This document shows positions 36,744-45,780 of a stretch of DNA of 64,000 bases, piece after piece. This DNA is from Nakamurella antarctica (GTDB taxonomy: Bacteria > Actinomycetota > Actinomycetes > Mycobacteriales > Nakamurellaceae), in NCBI RefSeq assembly GCF_003860405.1, contig NZ_CP034170.1, positions 3,224,001-3,288,000 on the forward strand, given 5' to 3'. Within the stretch, counting starts at the first letter, position 1, and each line of letters starts with the position of its first letter. The notes beneath the pieces were generated by a model. That model searched no databases. It was not told the origin of the DNA and was given only the letters and a program-made list of their open reading frames with translations. A program made the translations under genes and the position numbers.

Positions 36744-38027
36744 GTGCCCCCGTACACCGCCGTAGACCAGGCGACGCATGCTCCCACCCCCATCCTTCAC
36801 CAGCGACCACCCAGAAACAGCCGCTTGGGCGTCACGCTCGTCGGCACCATCGCCTTGATGTCCGCGGTCGGACCGCTCGCCACAGACATGTATCTGCCGG
36901 CCTTCCCCACGATGGCGGCCGAGTTGGGTACCGACGCCTCCAGCGTCCAGCTCACGCTGACCACGTTCATGATCGGTTTGGCCCTCGGCCAGCTCGTCTT
37001 AGGTAGCTTGTCTGACCGCATCGGCCGAAGGCCCCTGCTGATCAGCGGCGCCGCGCTGCTTGTCGTCAGCTCCGCGTTGTGCGCAGTCGCGCCATCCATC
37101 GGATTCCTGATGACGATGCGCTTCATCCAGGGCATCGCTAGCGCGGCGGGCATGGTTTTGGGTCGGGCGGTAGTCGCTGATAAGGCCGAAGGTGTCCGCG
37201 CCGCAAGGATTTTCAGCATTCTCGGCGTCATCGGTGCCATCTCTCCCATTGTGGCGCCGATCCTCGGAGCAGTGCTGTTCGCCTCGGTCGGGTGGCGCGG
37301 AGTCTTCTGGGCCATCATGGTCGTGGCGATTCTGCTCCTGGCCGCCATCATTTCGTGGGCTGCCGAGTCGTTGCCCACGGAGCATCGTCATCGCGGAGGG
37401 GTCCGTGAGTTCGGAACGACGGCCAGGCGTGTCCTCTCGAACCGGGAGTACCTCGGCCACACCATCACCTTATGTTTTGCATTCGGAGCCATTTTTGCCT
37501 ACGTAGCAGCGTCTCCCTTTGTGCTGCAAAATGTTCTCGGCTTCTCCAGTACCGGCTTCTCCATCGTTTTCGCCGTTAACTCCTGCGGCCTGATGGCGGC
37601 GAGCGCCACCAGCGCGGCAATCGTTGGCCGGGTCGCCCCCGCGTCCATCCTGCGGTTCGGTGTGGTTGCCCTTGTCACCTCAACAGTGGCGCTAGCACTG
37701 CTCACTACGACTGGGCTGAGCAACTCTTACACCGTGCTGCCGCTGTTGTTCGTCAGCGTCGCCAGCATCGCGCTGATCTTCAGTAATGGCATGGTGCTGG
37801 CGATCGGTGCAATCCCCTACGCCTCCGGCACCGCTTCTGCGATCCTCGGTTCCAGCCAGTTCGCACTCGGAGCTGCCGTCTCCCCTCTCGTCGGCTTGGC
37901 GGGCGAAAACTCCGCGTTACCCATGGGGCTCACCATGGCCGGCTGCGGCGTCATCGCGTGCTTCGCGCACTTCGTCATCGCCCGGCCAGCTGCCAGGGTT
38001 ACCGAGAAGGAATTCGTGAGCGTCTAA
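36744..38027 (+). CDS. Bcr/CflA family MFS drug exporter
   Basis: A 427-residue transporter with twelve predicted helices. Bcr/CflA hallmarks: PLATDMYLPAFPTMAAEL after helix 1 and LGQLVLGSLSDRIGRRPLL (motif A between helices 2 and 3). GTG 36744 follows GGAAGG at eight bases and is chosen over 36687. The class exports bicyclomycin, chloramphenicol-like drugs or sulfonamides; the substrate here is unknown. Confidence 0.88.
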   Translation: MPPYTAVDQATHAPTPILHQRPPRNSRLGVTLVGTIALMSAVGPLATDMYLPAFPTMAAELGTDASSVQLTLTTFMIGLALGQLVLGSLSDRIGRRPLLISGAALLVVSSALCAVAPSIGFLMTMRFIQGIASAAGMVLGRAVVADKAEGVRAARIFSILGVIGAISPIVAPILGAVLFASVGWRGVFWAIMVVAILLLAAIISWAAESLPTEHRHRGGVREFGTTARRVLSNREYLGHTITLCFAFGAIFAYVAASPFVLQNVLGFSSTGFSIVFAVNSCGLMAASATSAAIVGRVAPASILRFGVVALVTSTVALALLTTTGLSNSYTVLPLLFVSVASIALIFSNGMVLAIGAIPYASGTASAILGSSQFALGAAVSPLVGLAGENSALPMGLTMAGCGVIACFAHFVIARPAARVTEKEFVSV

Positions 38028-38031
38028 CGTC

Positions 38032-39228
38032 CTAGGAAGCCGGCCTATCCGCCTGTCGCAATTCCGGATGCAGAACCACCCGCCGACCGCCAGCTCGCTT
38101 TGCGTCGTACATCGCATCGTCGGCGTGCGCGAAGGATCGGTCAATGTCGCGGCGATCCAAATGGGCTAGCCCCACGCTGATACCGGGGGTCACCGTGATG
38201 GGCGACTTCTGGATCTGCGGCACGTCGATCTGCATTGTTGCCTCAACCACCGACCAACAAATTTCCTGCGCCCGCTCCATCTCAACGCCAATAAAGACGA
38301 GTGCAAATTCGTCGCCGCTGATTCTCGCGGGGACCACCCGCGGGTCTCCAATAAGATTCAGAACTCGGGCTACCCCGCGAAGGACGGCATCGCCCTGAAG
38401 GTGGCCGAAATTGTCGTTGATCCTCTTCAGACCGTCAAGATCCATCATTGCCAGCAACGAGGGGCCGCCCTGCTGCCGTTCGCTTTGCAGGAAATCTCGA
38501 AATCCGCGCCGGTTCTTCAAGCCAGTCAGCTCGTCCGCCATCGTCAACCGCACAAGGTTGCGCAGCAGCCTTTCCTTCTCTTCCAGCACCTGTTCGAGTT
38601 CGGAGGTTCGTGACACGATCGCGTCTTCTAAAATTTCGTTGTTTTCCCGAATTGCTACCTCAAGCATTGCTCGCTCGGTGGTTTCATCGGTGGGTCCGGC
38701 ATTCGCCATCTCAAGCATTCGGGACCCCACGATTGTCAGCGCGCACACCAACGTGAGGTAGGCGATGGCCGACAGAGAGGCACCAAGCCCCCCACCCAAA
38801 CCGGCACTCATCCACATTAGAACGCAGATGACGGTTCCGACATATATCAGCACTTGGCCGCGTATTGACTCGGAGAATGCGCCAATCAACAACATCACGT
38901 ACAGGGGAAGGTAGGGCGCTGGCGGCAGGGTGCCAGCAATCAAAGCCGACCCGGCGAAGATGATGAGTAATCCGCTATTAATCACCACGGAAACGACACG
39001 GGCGCGTCCCGCACGCAGAAAAGGATGAGTGACTGCCATCAACAGCGCAGGCCCCGCACACCAGGACAACGCGACCAGTCGATCTGCGCCCGGCAGAGCC
39101 AACAGGCTGACTACCGCGCCCACGGCCAACGCTGCGTACATGACGATATGAATTACTTTGCGGCTCTGAAGTCGGCGCTGCACTAGCGCCTCGCGATCGG
39201 ATCTCACCCGGACCGCCGGTTGCTGCAT
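38032..39228 (-). CDS. Membrane-bound diguanylate cyclase (GGDEF)
   Basis: About 398 residues. An N-terminal membrane domain of about six helices (VIHIVMYAALAVGAVVSLLAL, ...LVALSWCAGPALLMAVT), a coiled-coil linker (LEQVLEEKERLLRNLVR), then the GGDEF domain. The active-site loop reads ARISGDEFALVF (SGDEF, an accepted variant of GGDEF), with DELTGLKNRRGF and DLDGLKRINDNFGH before it. Makes cyclic di-GMP. ATG 39228 follows GGAAGGA; an upstream start at 39306 is less likely. Confidence 0.85.
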   Translation of the reverse strand: MQQPAVRVRSDREALVQRRLQSRKVIHIVMYAALAVGAVVSLLALPGADRLVALSWCAGPALLMAVTHPFLRAGRARVVSVVINSGLLIIFAGSALIAGTLPPAPYLPLYVMLLIGAFSESIRGQVLIYVGTVICVLMWMSAGLGGGLGASLSAIAYLTLVCALTIVGSRMLEMANAGPTDETTERAMLEVAIRENNEILEDAIVSRTSELEQVLEEKERLLRNLVRLTMADELTGLKNRRGFRDFLQSERQQGGPSLLAMMDLDGLKRINDNFGHLQGDAVLRGVARVLNLIGDPRVVPARISGDEFALVFIGVEMERAQEICWSVVEATMQIDVPQIQKSPITVTPGISVGLAHLDRRDIDRSFAHADDAMYDAKRAGGRRVVLHPELRQADRPAS

Positions 39229-39448
39229 GTGATGTTTCCTTCCCACATGCGCGCCCCAATGGTGTGCAAATCTAGACTCATCGTAACCGAAATCCGTTCG
39301 GTCCAAGCGGCCCGTTTGCGTGGTCTCTCACCTACGGCCTTACTGTGAACCAAACGGCTTATCGGCCTTAAAGTGATCGGCATGTGATGCTTTTGTTACT
39401 TCCGTTGTTTCCTTCGAGGAGGGCCTTCGGTGCTGCAATTACTTAGAG

Positions 39449-40263
39449 CTACGAAAGGTCCTCGAACGTGTTACTCAGAAAATTTAGTATGCACGCTTCT
39501 ACTCGGTCTCGATCGTGCTCGTGAATAACATTGTGTAGATCTTCGGGAAATTCGACCAATGTGACGCTCGGATGTATGTTCGCAAGCTCGCGGACGCCCT
39601 CTACACCCGAAAGGGAATCCCGCTCGCCGTGGACGAGCAATATCGGAATCGTTAGAGCTGCCGCGGCCGAAGCTAGGGTGGCCCTGCTCGACGTCAGAGC
39701 AGCGAGCGTTTCGCGCCGAATACCCTGTTGCCACGTCAGGGGGTCGGCGCGGACGAACGCGGCGTGCTCGGCGTTGCGTGACATCGTGATGGGGTCAGCC
39801 CCCAGCGTCAGCGGGTCGATCCCCGCTGCCACCATTTCCGCGAGGTCCTCCAGGCCTGCCCCAGCAGAAATGCCCAAGGCAGACAAAACCAAGGCCTGCG
39901 TACCAGTACCGATCGCGGCCTTGAGCGTGACCGCTGCCCCAGCGAATGCCCAAACATTGCCCCGGGAAGGCCACTCGCCCCTACCGTATGGGCGTAGACA
40001 GAAATGCAGTCGGCGACCAGATCGTCCACGCTCTCAATCAACACCGGAGTTCCAGCACTTCTGCCGTGCCCGCGTTGGTCGTACGCCCACCACCGGATAC
40101 CAGCCGCGGTCAGGCTTTGCTGCAGGTGATAGTACGAGCCGGCGTGCTCGCCAAGTCCATGGGTGATCAGCAGACCCAGATGCTGCCCCGCTGTCTGCGG
40201 ACCGCTCACCACGTGCAAATAGCCGCGGCTGCCGTCAAAAAAAATGTGTTTCATATTGTCCAC
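39449..40263 (-). pseudogene. Alpha/beta hydrolase (monoacylglycerol-lipase-like), one-base frameshift
   Basis: Two frames join into one lipase-like hydrolase of about 271 residues. The first has HGLGEHAGSYYHL, YDQRGHGRSAG and the nucleophile elbow GHSLG. Just after the elbow, at the C run 39937-39940 (G run on the coding strand), homology moves to a second frame that begins AAVTLKAAIGTGTQALVLSALG and contains the acid and His regions (LLVHGERDSLSG, PEDLHNVIHE). One more G restores it. Whether it is broken in the cell or only in the assembly is open. Confidence 0.8.
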
Positions 40264-40482
40264 ATCTGGAAGGTTAGCGGCAGACGGAACGCCCCCCGAG
40301 GCAAGGGATTGCCCGCGCGCGACCGCTGCAGGCCGAACGTCTGAGGTAAAAGAGTTGGATCCTTTTTCAGCTCACTGGGTCTCAGATGCACAGAGAGCCC
40401 TTCTCGGAGCCGCAACTCGGAGGGGGATCTGATTCCCAGTCTGTTTCGGAGCTGCCCACTAGGCAGTCGTTGACTTGTTGGC

Positions 40483-40592
40483 CGCTGGCGTAGCGCAACT
40501 TGTTGGCTACAGCGGCGCTGACCGTAGGGGTGGCCGTCTTACCCCTGGCGTCGTAAACGTATTTGGTGGTGAGACCAGAGGTACCGCTCAGA
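40483..40592 (-). pseudogene. Rhs core remnant
   Basis: On the minus strand this reads TSGLTTKYVYDARGKTATP followed by TVSAAVANK, closely matching the Rhs core of the zeta-fused module at 46.1-46.25 kb (TTKYVYDPWGNTATPTVSAA). Only about 110 bases remain, bounded on the right by the IS256 remnant. It marks the left edge of the accessory island. Confidence 0.7.
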
Positions 40593-40602
40593 GGGTGTTA
40601 GC

Positions 40603-40992
40603 TTGTTCCCCAATTCACGTAACGGCTCCTTCCCTCAAACGGTCGCTACCAGCGTCGGCGATGTGGAGCTGTCAATCCCGAGGGATCGGGACGGCACATT
40701 CACCCCGGATGTTGGTCCCGAAGGGGTCCAGGCGGGTGGGGGCCTGGATGACATGATCGTCAGCTTGTATGCCGGCGGGATGACGGTGCGCGACATTGAA
40801 CACCACCTGGTGTCCACGATCGGCACTGAAATCAGCAGGGAAACGATCAGCAAGATCACCGACGAGGTCCTAGACGAGGTATTGGCGTGGCAGCAACGCC
40901 CGTTGGATGCGTTTTACCCCGTGATCTATCTCGACGCCCTGCGGTGAAGATCCGCGACGGCGCCCACATCCGGAACAATGCCGGCCACAACT
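40603..40992 (+). mobile_element. IS256-family (Mutator) transposase fragment
   Basis: Central part of a Mutator-type transposase: NSRNGSFPQTVAT, VELSIPRDRDGTFTPDV, GGLDDMIVSLYAGGMTVRDI, ISRETISKITDEVLDEVL, FYPVIYLDAL. A stop follows at 40930, but the next frame continues VKIRDGAHIRNN to about 40992, so one base is missing near 40931. Both ends of the gene are absent. Its right edge cuts into the fic gene. Confidence 0.88.
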
Positions 40993-41381
40993 TCAGCCGC
41001 TGCATATCCGGCCTGTCGCTGCCCAAGGTTGGGCCAATCTTGTCTGCTAGCTGTGCGGGCGGCAACATTGAGATATAGGTCGATATTCGAGGATGCAGCG
41101 AACGGCTCGCTACCGGGTTTGCCGAGGTTAACGGTGCGGTACTCCCCCGCCCAGTCGTAAACATCTTGGAAGATATGAGCGTGCAATGCCTTGAGGTGAG
41201 TGGCGTCGAAAGTCTGCGGAATGTTGACCAAGCCGCCTCGAATCTCTGCTTCCCGAACCCCGGTCACCCGGTATTCGGCGCTTCGCAGTTGACGAAAATC
41301 AGTCAGCCCGAACTTATTGCGAAGGATATCCGTGCCCGGGTACAGATAGCTTTCCCACTGCCTGGCCTCAGGGTCAGTCAC
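40993..41381 (-). pseudogene. fic: Fic-family toxin, truncated before the catalytic motif
   Basis: The N-terminal two thirds of a Fic/DOC AMPylator: YLYPGTDILRNKFGLTD, FDATHLKALHAHIFQDVYDWAGEYRTVNLGK, then GYAAAE. The essential HxFxxGNGR motif is missing because the frame runs into antisense IS256 sequence after about 40993. The start overlaps the stop of the VbhA-like antitoxin (41378-41381). In an intact system Fic would transfer AMP to target proteins such as topoisomerases; this copy cannot. Confidence 0.85.
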
Positions 41382-41602
41382 TCAGATCCAACCGCACGGG
41401 CCTTATCCAGACTGCGCTGCATGTGCTGCTCCCTCGTCATCAGGCCGGCAACAAACTGCGCTAGATCCAGCACATCCTCATGATCTGGATTCATCCCCTC
41501 TAGGCGGTGATTGGCAAGCGTCTGCTCAACGTTCCAGCACTGCTCGGGTGTTAACGACTCGAAGGCGTCTGGATAGATCTGCGCATAACGGATCGGCGTC
41601 AT
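41378..41602 (-). CDS. VbhA-like antitoxin of a Fic system
   Basis: A 74-residue helical protein. The block TLANHRLEGMNPDHEDV aligns with the VbhA-family inhibitory helix that blocks the Fic ATP site. The family pattern is S/TxxxEG; here NHRLEG gives Asn at the Ser/Thr position while the Glu is kept. The gene is coupled by four-base overlaps to the recombinase before and fic after. With fic truncated it may be an orphan antitoxin able to neutralise other Fic toxins. Confidence 0.78.
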   Translation of the reverse strand: MTPIRYAQIYPDAFESLTPEQCWNVEQTLANHRLEGMNPDHEDVLDLAQFVAGLMTREQHMQRSLDKARAVGSE

Positions 41603-42264
41603 GATGTTCCCTCCAGTGGCCTGTCAGCCACATCAGTTGTGTGCGGTGATTTTGCAGTTGAGACAACTTGTTGGCGTTGCACCGCGCGGTACACCGTCGC
41701 GCGACCCACCTTGAAAATTTCTGCGAGCTCGTCCGTGGTGTGCTCCCCTTCGTGGAAGAGTTTCGCAAGGTGACGTTCCTGGGTTGGGCTGAGCTTCGGT
41801 TTCCGGCCCTTTAGCCGGCCCTTGGCCCTGGCGATCTTCATGCCTTCACGTGTTCGCATGCTGATGAGATCAGACTCAAACTCGGCCATCATTGCCAGGG
41901 TGTTGAACAACAGCCGACCTATCGGGTCGGCCGGATCATGCACTGATCCCCCAAGGCTCAAAGCCACCTCGCGGGCGAGCAGCTCGTCGGCGATGTTGCG
42001 GGCATCCACAATGGATCGGGCCAACCGGTCGAGCTTCGTAACGACAAGGGTGTCCCCCGCCCTGCCGGCGGCCAACGCTTCCCGAAGCCCCGGCCGGTCC
42101 CTGCTCGTTCCTGTCAGCCCATGATCGGTGTAGATGCGGGATTCGGAAACACCCAACGCAAGCAGTGCTTCCTGCTGAACGGTGAGATCTTGGGAGTCCG
42201 TAGAGACTCGCGCATAACCAATGAGGATCCCCATACCGAACTGTACCAATAAGGGACCCATCAT
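41599..42264 (-). CDS. Serine recombinase (resolvase/invertase family), intact
   Basis: A 221-residue small serine recombinase. The catalytic Ser is in IGYARVSTDSQ; LDRLARS and RMR-like MRTREGMKIARAKG are present; the C-terminal helix-turn-helix is TTDELAEIFKVGRATVYRAVQ. ATG GGG at about 42231 (MGILIGYARVS) is a likely true start. It is coupled to vbhA-fic, an unusual operon. It could act on an inverted repeat just upstream (42284-42351). Confidence 0.88.
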   Translation of the reverse strand: MMGPLLVQFGMGILIGYARVSTDSQDLTVQQEALLALGVSESRIYTDHGLTGTSRDRPGLREALAAGRAGDTLVVTKLDRLARSIVDARNIADELLAREVALSLGGSVHDPADPIGRLLFNTLAMMAEFESDLISMRTREGMKIARAKGRLKGRKPKLSPTQERHLAKLFHEGEHTTDELAEIFKVGRATVYRAVQRQQVVSTAKSPHTTDVADRPLEGTS

Positions 42265-42283
42265 CGGTAAATATTTCGGACGG

Positions 42284-42351
42284 GTCTAACGAGACGCGAT
42301 TCTGGGCGCAATCACAGTGACCAAAGTGCTCTGCACACCGTCTCGATAGAC
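42284..42351. promoter_or_regulatory. Inverted repeat upstream of the recombinase (candidate res site)
   Basis: GTCTAACGAGACG (42284-42296) and CGTCTCGATAGAC (42339-42351) are complementary except for one base, 42 bases apart, just before the recombinase start. This is a plausible binding and crossover site. I see no gene in 42265-42568. Confidence 0.5.
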
Positions 42352-42568
42352 GATCCCTAAACGATTTGCGCAAAGCGAGGTCATGTTCGTCAGAGGCGTC
42401 ATGGACAGTCGATGGAGGCCTACAACCCCATCCATGTTTCTTGGAGCATGAAGACTTGACCCACTGCCGGACGCAACCCCTGCTGGTCCCGCTCCGTGGG
42501 TTCATAGCCATCTATACAGCTAATCGGCGTTCGGGAAACGCTGAAGGTTACGCGAGGTTGTCCTCATT

Positions 42569-42964
42569 TCAATCCAACCTCACTCCGGGCAAGCTCGCAA
42601 AACACACCATGCCCGTATGAAGTTCAAGCCTGTAAACCGCCAAGCCATCCTCTCGCGGATGCTCAGCCGTGATCATCCAGGTATCAAAAACTTCCCAACC
42701 ATCCACATCTGGTTCCAGATAGAACGTTCCGTCGATTTGCAGGTCGGCAATACTCTGAAACAGAAAACGATACGTATCGCCATTATCAACCAAAAACTCC
42801 AGCTCAATCGTCCCTGGTGTGATGAAATGAATAGCGACAAGGTCGGTTCCCCCATCGAATTCTGCAGCATCCCACCTGTAACCTGCGAAAAGCCGCCACC
42901 CATTCTCTAACGTCTCGCTGATACCGGGTTGCCCAGGGAGCCAACGACTATCTGAATCAGTCAT
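42569..42964 (-). CDS. Candidate immunity protein of Rhs module a
   Basis: A 131-residue acidic soluble protein (ENGWRLFAGYRWDAAEFDGG, LELEFLVDNGDTYRFLFQ, WEVFDTWMITAEHPRED) of no family that I recognise. Its ATG begins one base after the stop of the frame that carries the toxin tail of Rhs module a (42966), the normal position of an immunity gene. Immunity function is inferred from place and acidity. Confidence 0.6.
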   Translation of the reverse strand: MTDSDSRWLPGQPGISETLENGWRLFAGYRWDAAEFDGGTDLVAIHFITPGTIELEFLVDNGDTYRFLFQSIADLQIDGTFYLEPDVDGWEVFDTWMITAEHPREDGLAVYRLELHTGMVCFASLPGVRLD

Positions 42965-42965
42965 C

Positions 42966-44680
42966 TTATCGGCCTCGCTTGCGGGCGTTGCCGAAGGATG
43001 CCTCGCCGCTTTTCAGGAGACCTCGCGCGTATTTCGCATCGCTTCCGGTCATCGGCCGAATCGTTGTTCTCTGAGCTCCTTGAGTCGTCACTCGCGTCTC
43101 ATGGCCGGTGTGGACCTCCGCCATGATTATTTGCTTTGCCGAAGCAGTAGCGGGTTGTGCAACTCGGCGTCGCATGAATCGCATTCCGTCCTCCTGTCAC
43201 CGTTTTCAGCCTGTCGATTTGTTTTGTGGAGGCCTTTGCGATCTGCCCAGCGGACTTAATCAATTTGACGCCGGGGATCATACCTAGGGCGGCCATTCCG
43301 GCTCCGGCTCTGTCTCCCATTGTAAGCAGCGCACCAACTGCGACGCCGGAAGCGATCATTCCGATGGGGCCGGGAATGTTCGACACCACGTCAGCAACTT
43401 TGGCCACTACCTTCACAGCAGCTTTCACCCACCCCCATAGTCGGCCGTCGAGGTCGGTCATGTTGATGGGGTCGGTGGGGTAGGCGTAGTCGTTGGCGCC
43501 GCCGCCGGCGACGGGGTCGATGCTGTTGAACCGGCCGGTGGTGGGGTCGTACACCCGGGCGCCCATTTGGGTGTAGGTGAGGTTGGCGGTGTGTTCAGCC
43601 ATCCGCTGGTGCTGCCCCAGCCAACCGGCGTCGTATGCGGACGGGTTGGTGTTCGGGGACAGCGTCGAAGTCCGGGGCCCCGCCGGCGGTGATGGGGGCG
43701 CCGTAGGGGTCGTAGACCTTCACCGTCCCGTCGATGGTTCCGGTGGGCAGGGTGGTGGCGATGTTGTCGCCGTGAATGTTCGGGTAATGCCACCTGCTAT
43801 CTGCGACGGTTTGGTAGTTCTTGGTGTACGTCACACCACCGGGGAGGCTATTGATTCGGGTGATCATCACGTTCCCGGCGCCGAGGTCCAGGTCAGCGGA
43901 ATCATCGGTGGAGGTGAACCCATACAGGAAAGTGCCGTTCTCCGCCGGGGTAGCGGAACCGGCGATGATCCTCGCGGTGACCCGGTCAGCGGTGTCCCGA
44001 ATGTAGGTGATCGTCACAGTCCCACCGGAACCATTAGGGGCAATGGTTTTCACGTGCCGGTTGGAGGAGTCATACACAAATGTGGTGACCCCGGCGGTGT
44101 CGGTGACGGTGGAAACGTTCCCGCGGCTGTCGTAGGTGTAGGTGGTCGGTTTCGCACCCGTCACAGCGAGGATCCGGTCCGCGGCGTCGTAACAAAAACG
44201 CGACGTTTCCCCGACCGCGCCTAATTGGTAGGTGGACACCGTCCGGTTGGTGTTCGCCGCCGCCCCCACACTGGTCCCAGTCGGGCATATCGAGGACGCC
44301 GATCCGGAAAAACCGTAGGAGTATTCAACTCTCGGGCGGGACGCGTTCGCGGCCAGCACCGCCGAACCCAAATTACCGGCGGGGTCGTAGGTGTAGGACC
44401 ACACGTTATTGGCAGCGGGGGTGAGGGTGCTGGTTTGGGTGGAACCAGTCACCCGACCCGACTGCGACCTCGTTACGGTGTCACCGATGGTGGCCCCGTT
44501 CAACGTCCACGTCAGGGACTGCAACGCCCCATTACCAAACCTACCGATCTCGCCGGTGGTGGTGTTTCCGTAGACGGCGCCGGTGACCTCACCCGTTCCC
44601 GCATCAAAGGTGGTGTCGGAGAGCAACGCCCCATCCAGGGTAATGGTGTCCACCGCCCCCGCGTCGGTGAAGGTGTAAGC
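42966..44680 (-). pseudogene. Rhs orphan module a: core plus C-terminal tail, frameshifted
   Basis: A 5'-truncated Rhs/YD-repeat gene. Core from about 44680 (AYTFTDAGAVDTITLDGAL) through YD repeats to the hyperconserved end [30 protein letters not shown] (to about 43445). Then a variable tail with a hydrophobic stretch ([20 protein letters not shown]) and a basic end. An extra G at 43655-43658 (G4, while other copies have G3) breaks the core. A second shift near 43184 is needed to reach the frame ending at 42966 next to the immunity gene; otherwise the frame ends at 43099 (GGGPHRP). Rhs proteins form a shell and release a toxic tip; this copy lacks the shell start. Confidence 0.85.
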
Positions 44681-44723
44681 CTCCGTTAATGACCACCGCC
44701 GGCGGCGGTGGTCATTAACGGAG
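44681..44723. repeat. Head-to-head 20-bp inverted repeat at the Rhs breakpoint
   Basis: CTCCGTTAATGACCACCGCC (44681-44700) and its exact complement (44704-44723) with only GGC between. It abuts the point where Rhs homology of module a stops. The outer sequence (GTTAACGG-like, GGAGAC) recalls the ends at 49959 and 50629, so it may be two transposon ends joined, as in an IS circle junction or a collapsed insertion. Confidence 0.7.
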
Positions 44724-44767
44724 ACATTTCTAAAACCCAAGGATTAACCCTATTTCCATTTCGCTCG

Positions 44768-45082
44768 TCAAGAGATATCGACCAGGGGAGATTTCGCAGT
44801 AACAGCATCACCCACCTCGAATGTCTTCCAGATTGAAGGGCTCACATTTACATAATGTTCTCTACCTCGTACATCCCTAACAACAATCACCCACCTAGCA
44901 GGCACCACTCCCGAAACCGTGCCACTCCTGCTCCGACCCACTATCACAGATGCTGATGCATATCCTTGCTCACGATGCACTTTCCGCACGATCTCGCCAG
45001 CTCCTGACCACACCACTCCCGGAAACAACTTCCGTCCGATGCAGAGCCAAAAAGTGGGCGCACTTCGAGCTTTTTTATTCAT
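44768..45082 (-). CDS. Small hypothetical protein, possible immunity or Rhs-associated gene
   Basis: A 104-residue protein from ATG 45082 with GAAAGAGG upstream. Basic N-terminus, then a beta-rich part (ASASVIVGRSRSGTVSGVVPARWVIVVRDVRGREHYVNVSPSIW) resembling small OB- or SH3-like folds. It lies downstream of Rhs module b and two tiny membrane proteins on the same strand. No firm family. Confidence 0.55.
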   Translation of the reverse strand: MNKKARSAPTFWLCIGRKLFPGVVWSGAGEIVRKVHREQGYASASVIVGRSRSGTVSGVVPARWVIVVRDVRGREHYVNVSPSIWKTFEVGDAVTAKSPLVDIS

Positions 45083-45307
45083 CTCTGAGCCTCTTTCCAT
45101 ATTATGAAATAGCGAATGGGCGGCTTGAACTGCTATTACCGTCCTTAGCTGCAGAGGTAAATCAACGCCCGCTCACCAATACCACAGCTGAAGTCTTTAG
45201 TCTAGGAAGTTTTCCATCGCGGAAAGGTCTACGTTAACAAAACCCGCCAAAAATTACGAGCAAAACTTTTGATTGCGAATTTGCAGGATGTCATCCTGCA
45301 TCCGAAC

Positions 45308-45508
45308 TCACTTACCCCTGGCGTCATTCCACGCAACTCTCGACAAAACTGCTGTTCCAATAGAAAGCGGCAAAAAGAGGAAGCCCGCTCTACGCAAACT
45401 TTCAGGGTCATCACCGACACCGTAGCAAAATACGGAGAATAATGTTAGACAAATAATAGTAGCTACCATCCAGAGTATCCAACTACCCAATTTTCTATTC
45501 TGAAACAT
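45308..45508 (-). CDS. Tiny membrane protein
   Basis: A 66-residue protein with two predicted membrane helices (WILWMVATIICLTLFSVFCYG and FLFLPLSIGTAVLSRVAW). AAGGAGTGCG precedes ATG 45508. It lies after Rhs module b and another tiny membrane protein, so a role in immunity against a membrane-acting tail is possible. Confidence 0.55.
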   Translation of the reverse strand: MFQNRKLGSWILWMVATIICLTLFSVFCYGVGDDPESLRRAGFLFLPLSIGTAVLSRVAWNDARGK

Positions 45509-45569
45509 CGCACTCCTTAGATGCTGCCCAACAGAACTGAATTTTCGTGCGTTAACAAATCGTCAGAGT

Positions 45570-45752
45570 TCAACTGCGAGCTCGATTTTGTTCACGTCTG
45601 TCCAGAGTATATATCGTAATGAAACCCAGAATTATGGGCGCCAGTCCAATCGTGTGATCTCCTGAAAGAAGAATCACCCCAAATATTCCAACCAAAAGGC
45701 AAAGAGCGAATATAAACCAATGAATAGGTCCTTTATGGTATGGCTGACGCAT
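45570..45752 (-). CDS. Tiny membrane protein, candidate immunity gene of Rhs module b
   Basis: A 60-residue protein with two helices (WFIFALCLLVGIFGVILLSG, IGLAPIILGFITIYTL) and a basic end. GAAGGGGCG precedes ATG 45752. It begins 28 bases after the stop of the Rhs module b gene, the usual immunity-gene position. Confidence 0.55.
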   Translation of the reverse strand: MRQPYHKGPIHWFIFALCLLVGIFGVILLSGDHTIGLAPIILGFITIYTLDRREQNRARS

Positions 45753-45780
45753 TTGTCGCCCCTTCTGATTACGAAATTGC

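Noticed and set aside
40926-41381. Complete 151-residue Fic protein
   Set aside because: The last 20-25 residues are antisense IS256 sequence and the catalytic motif is missing.
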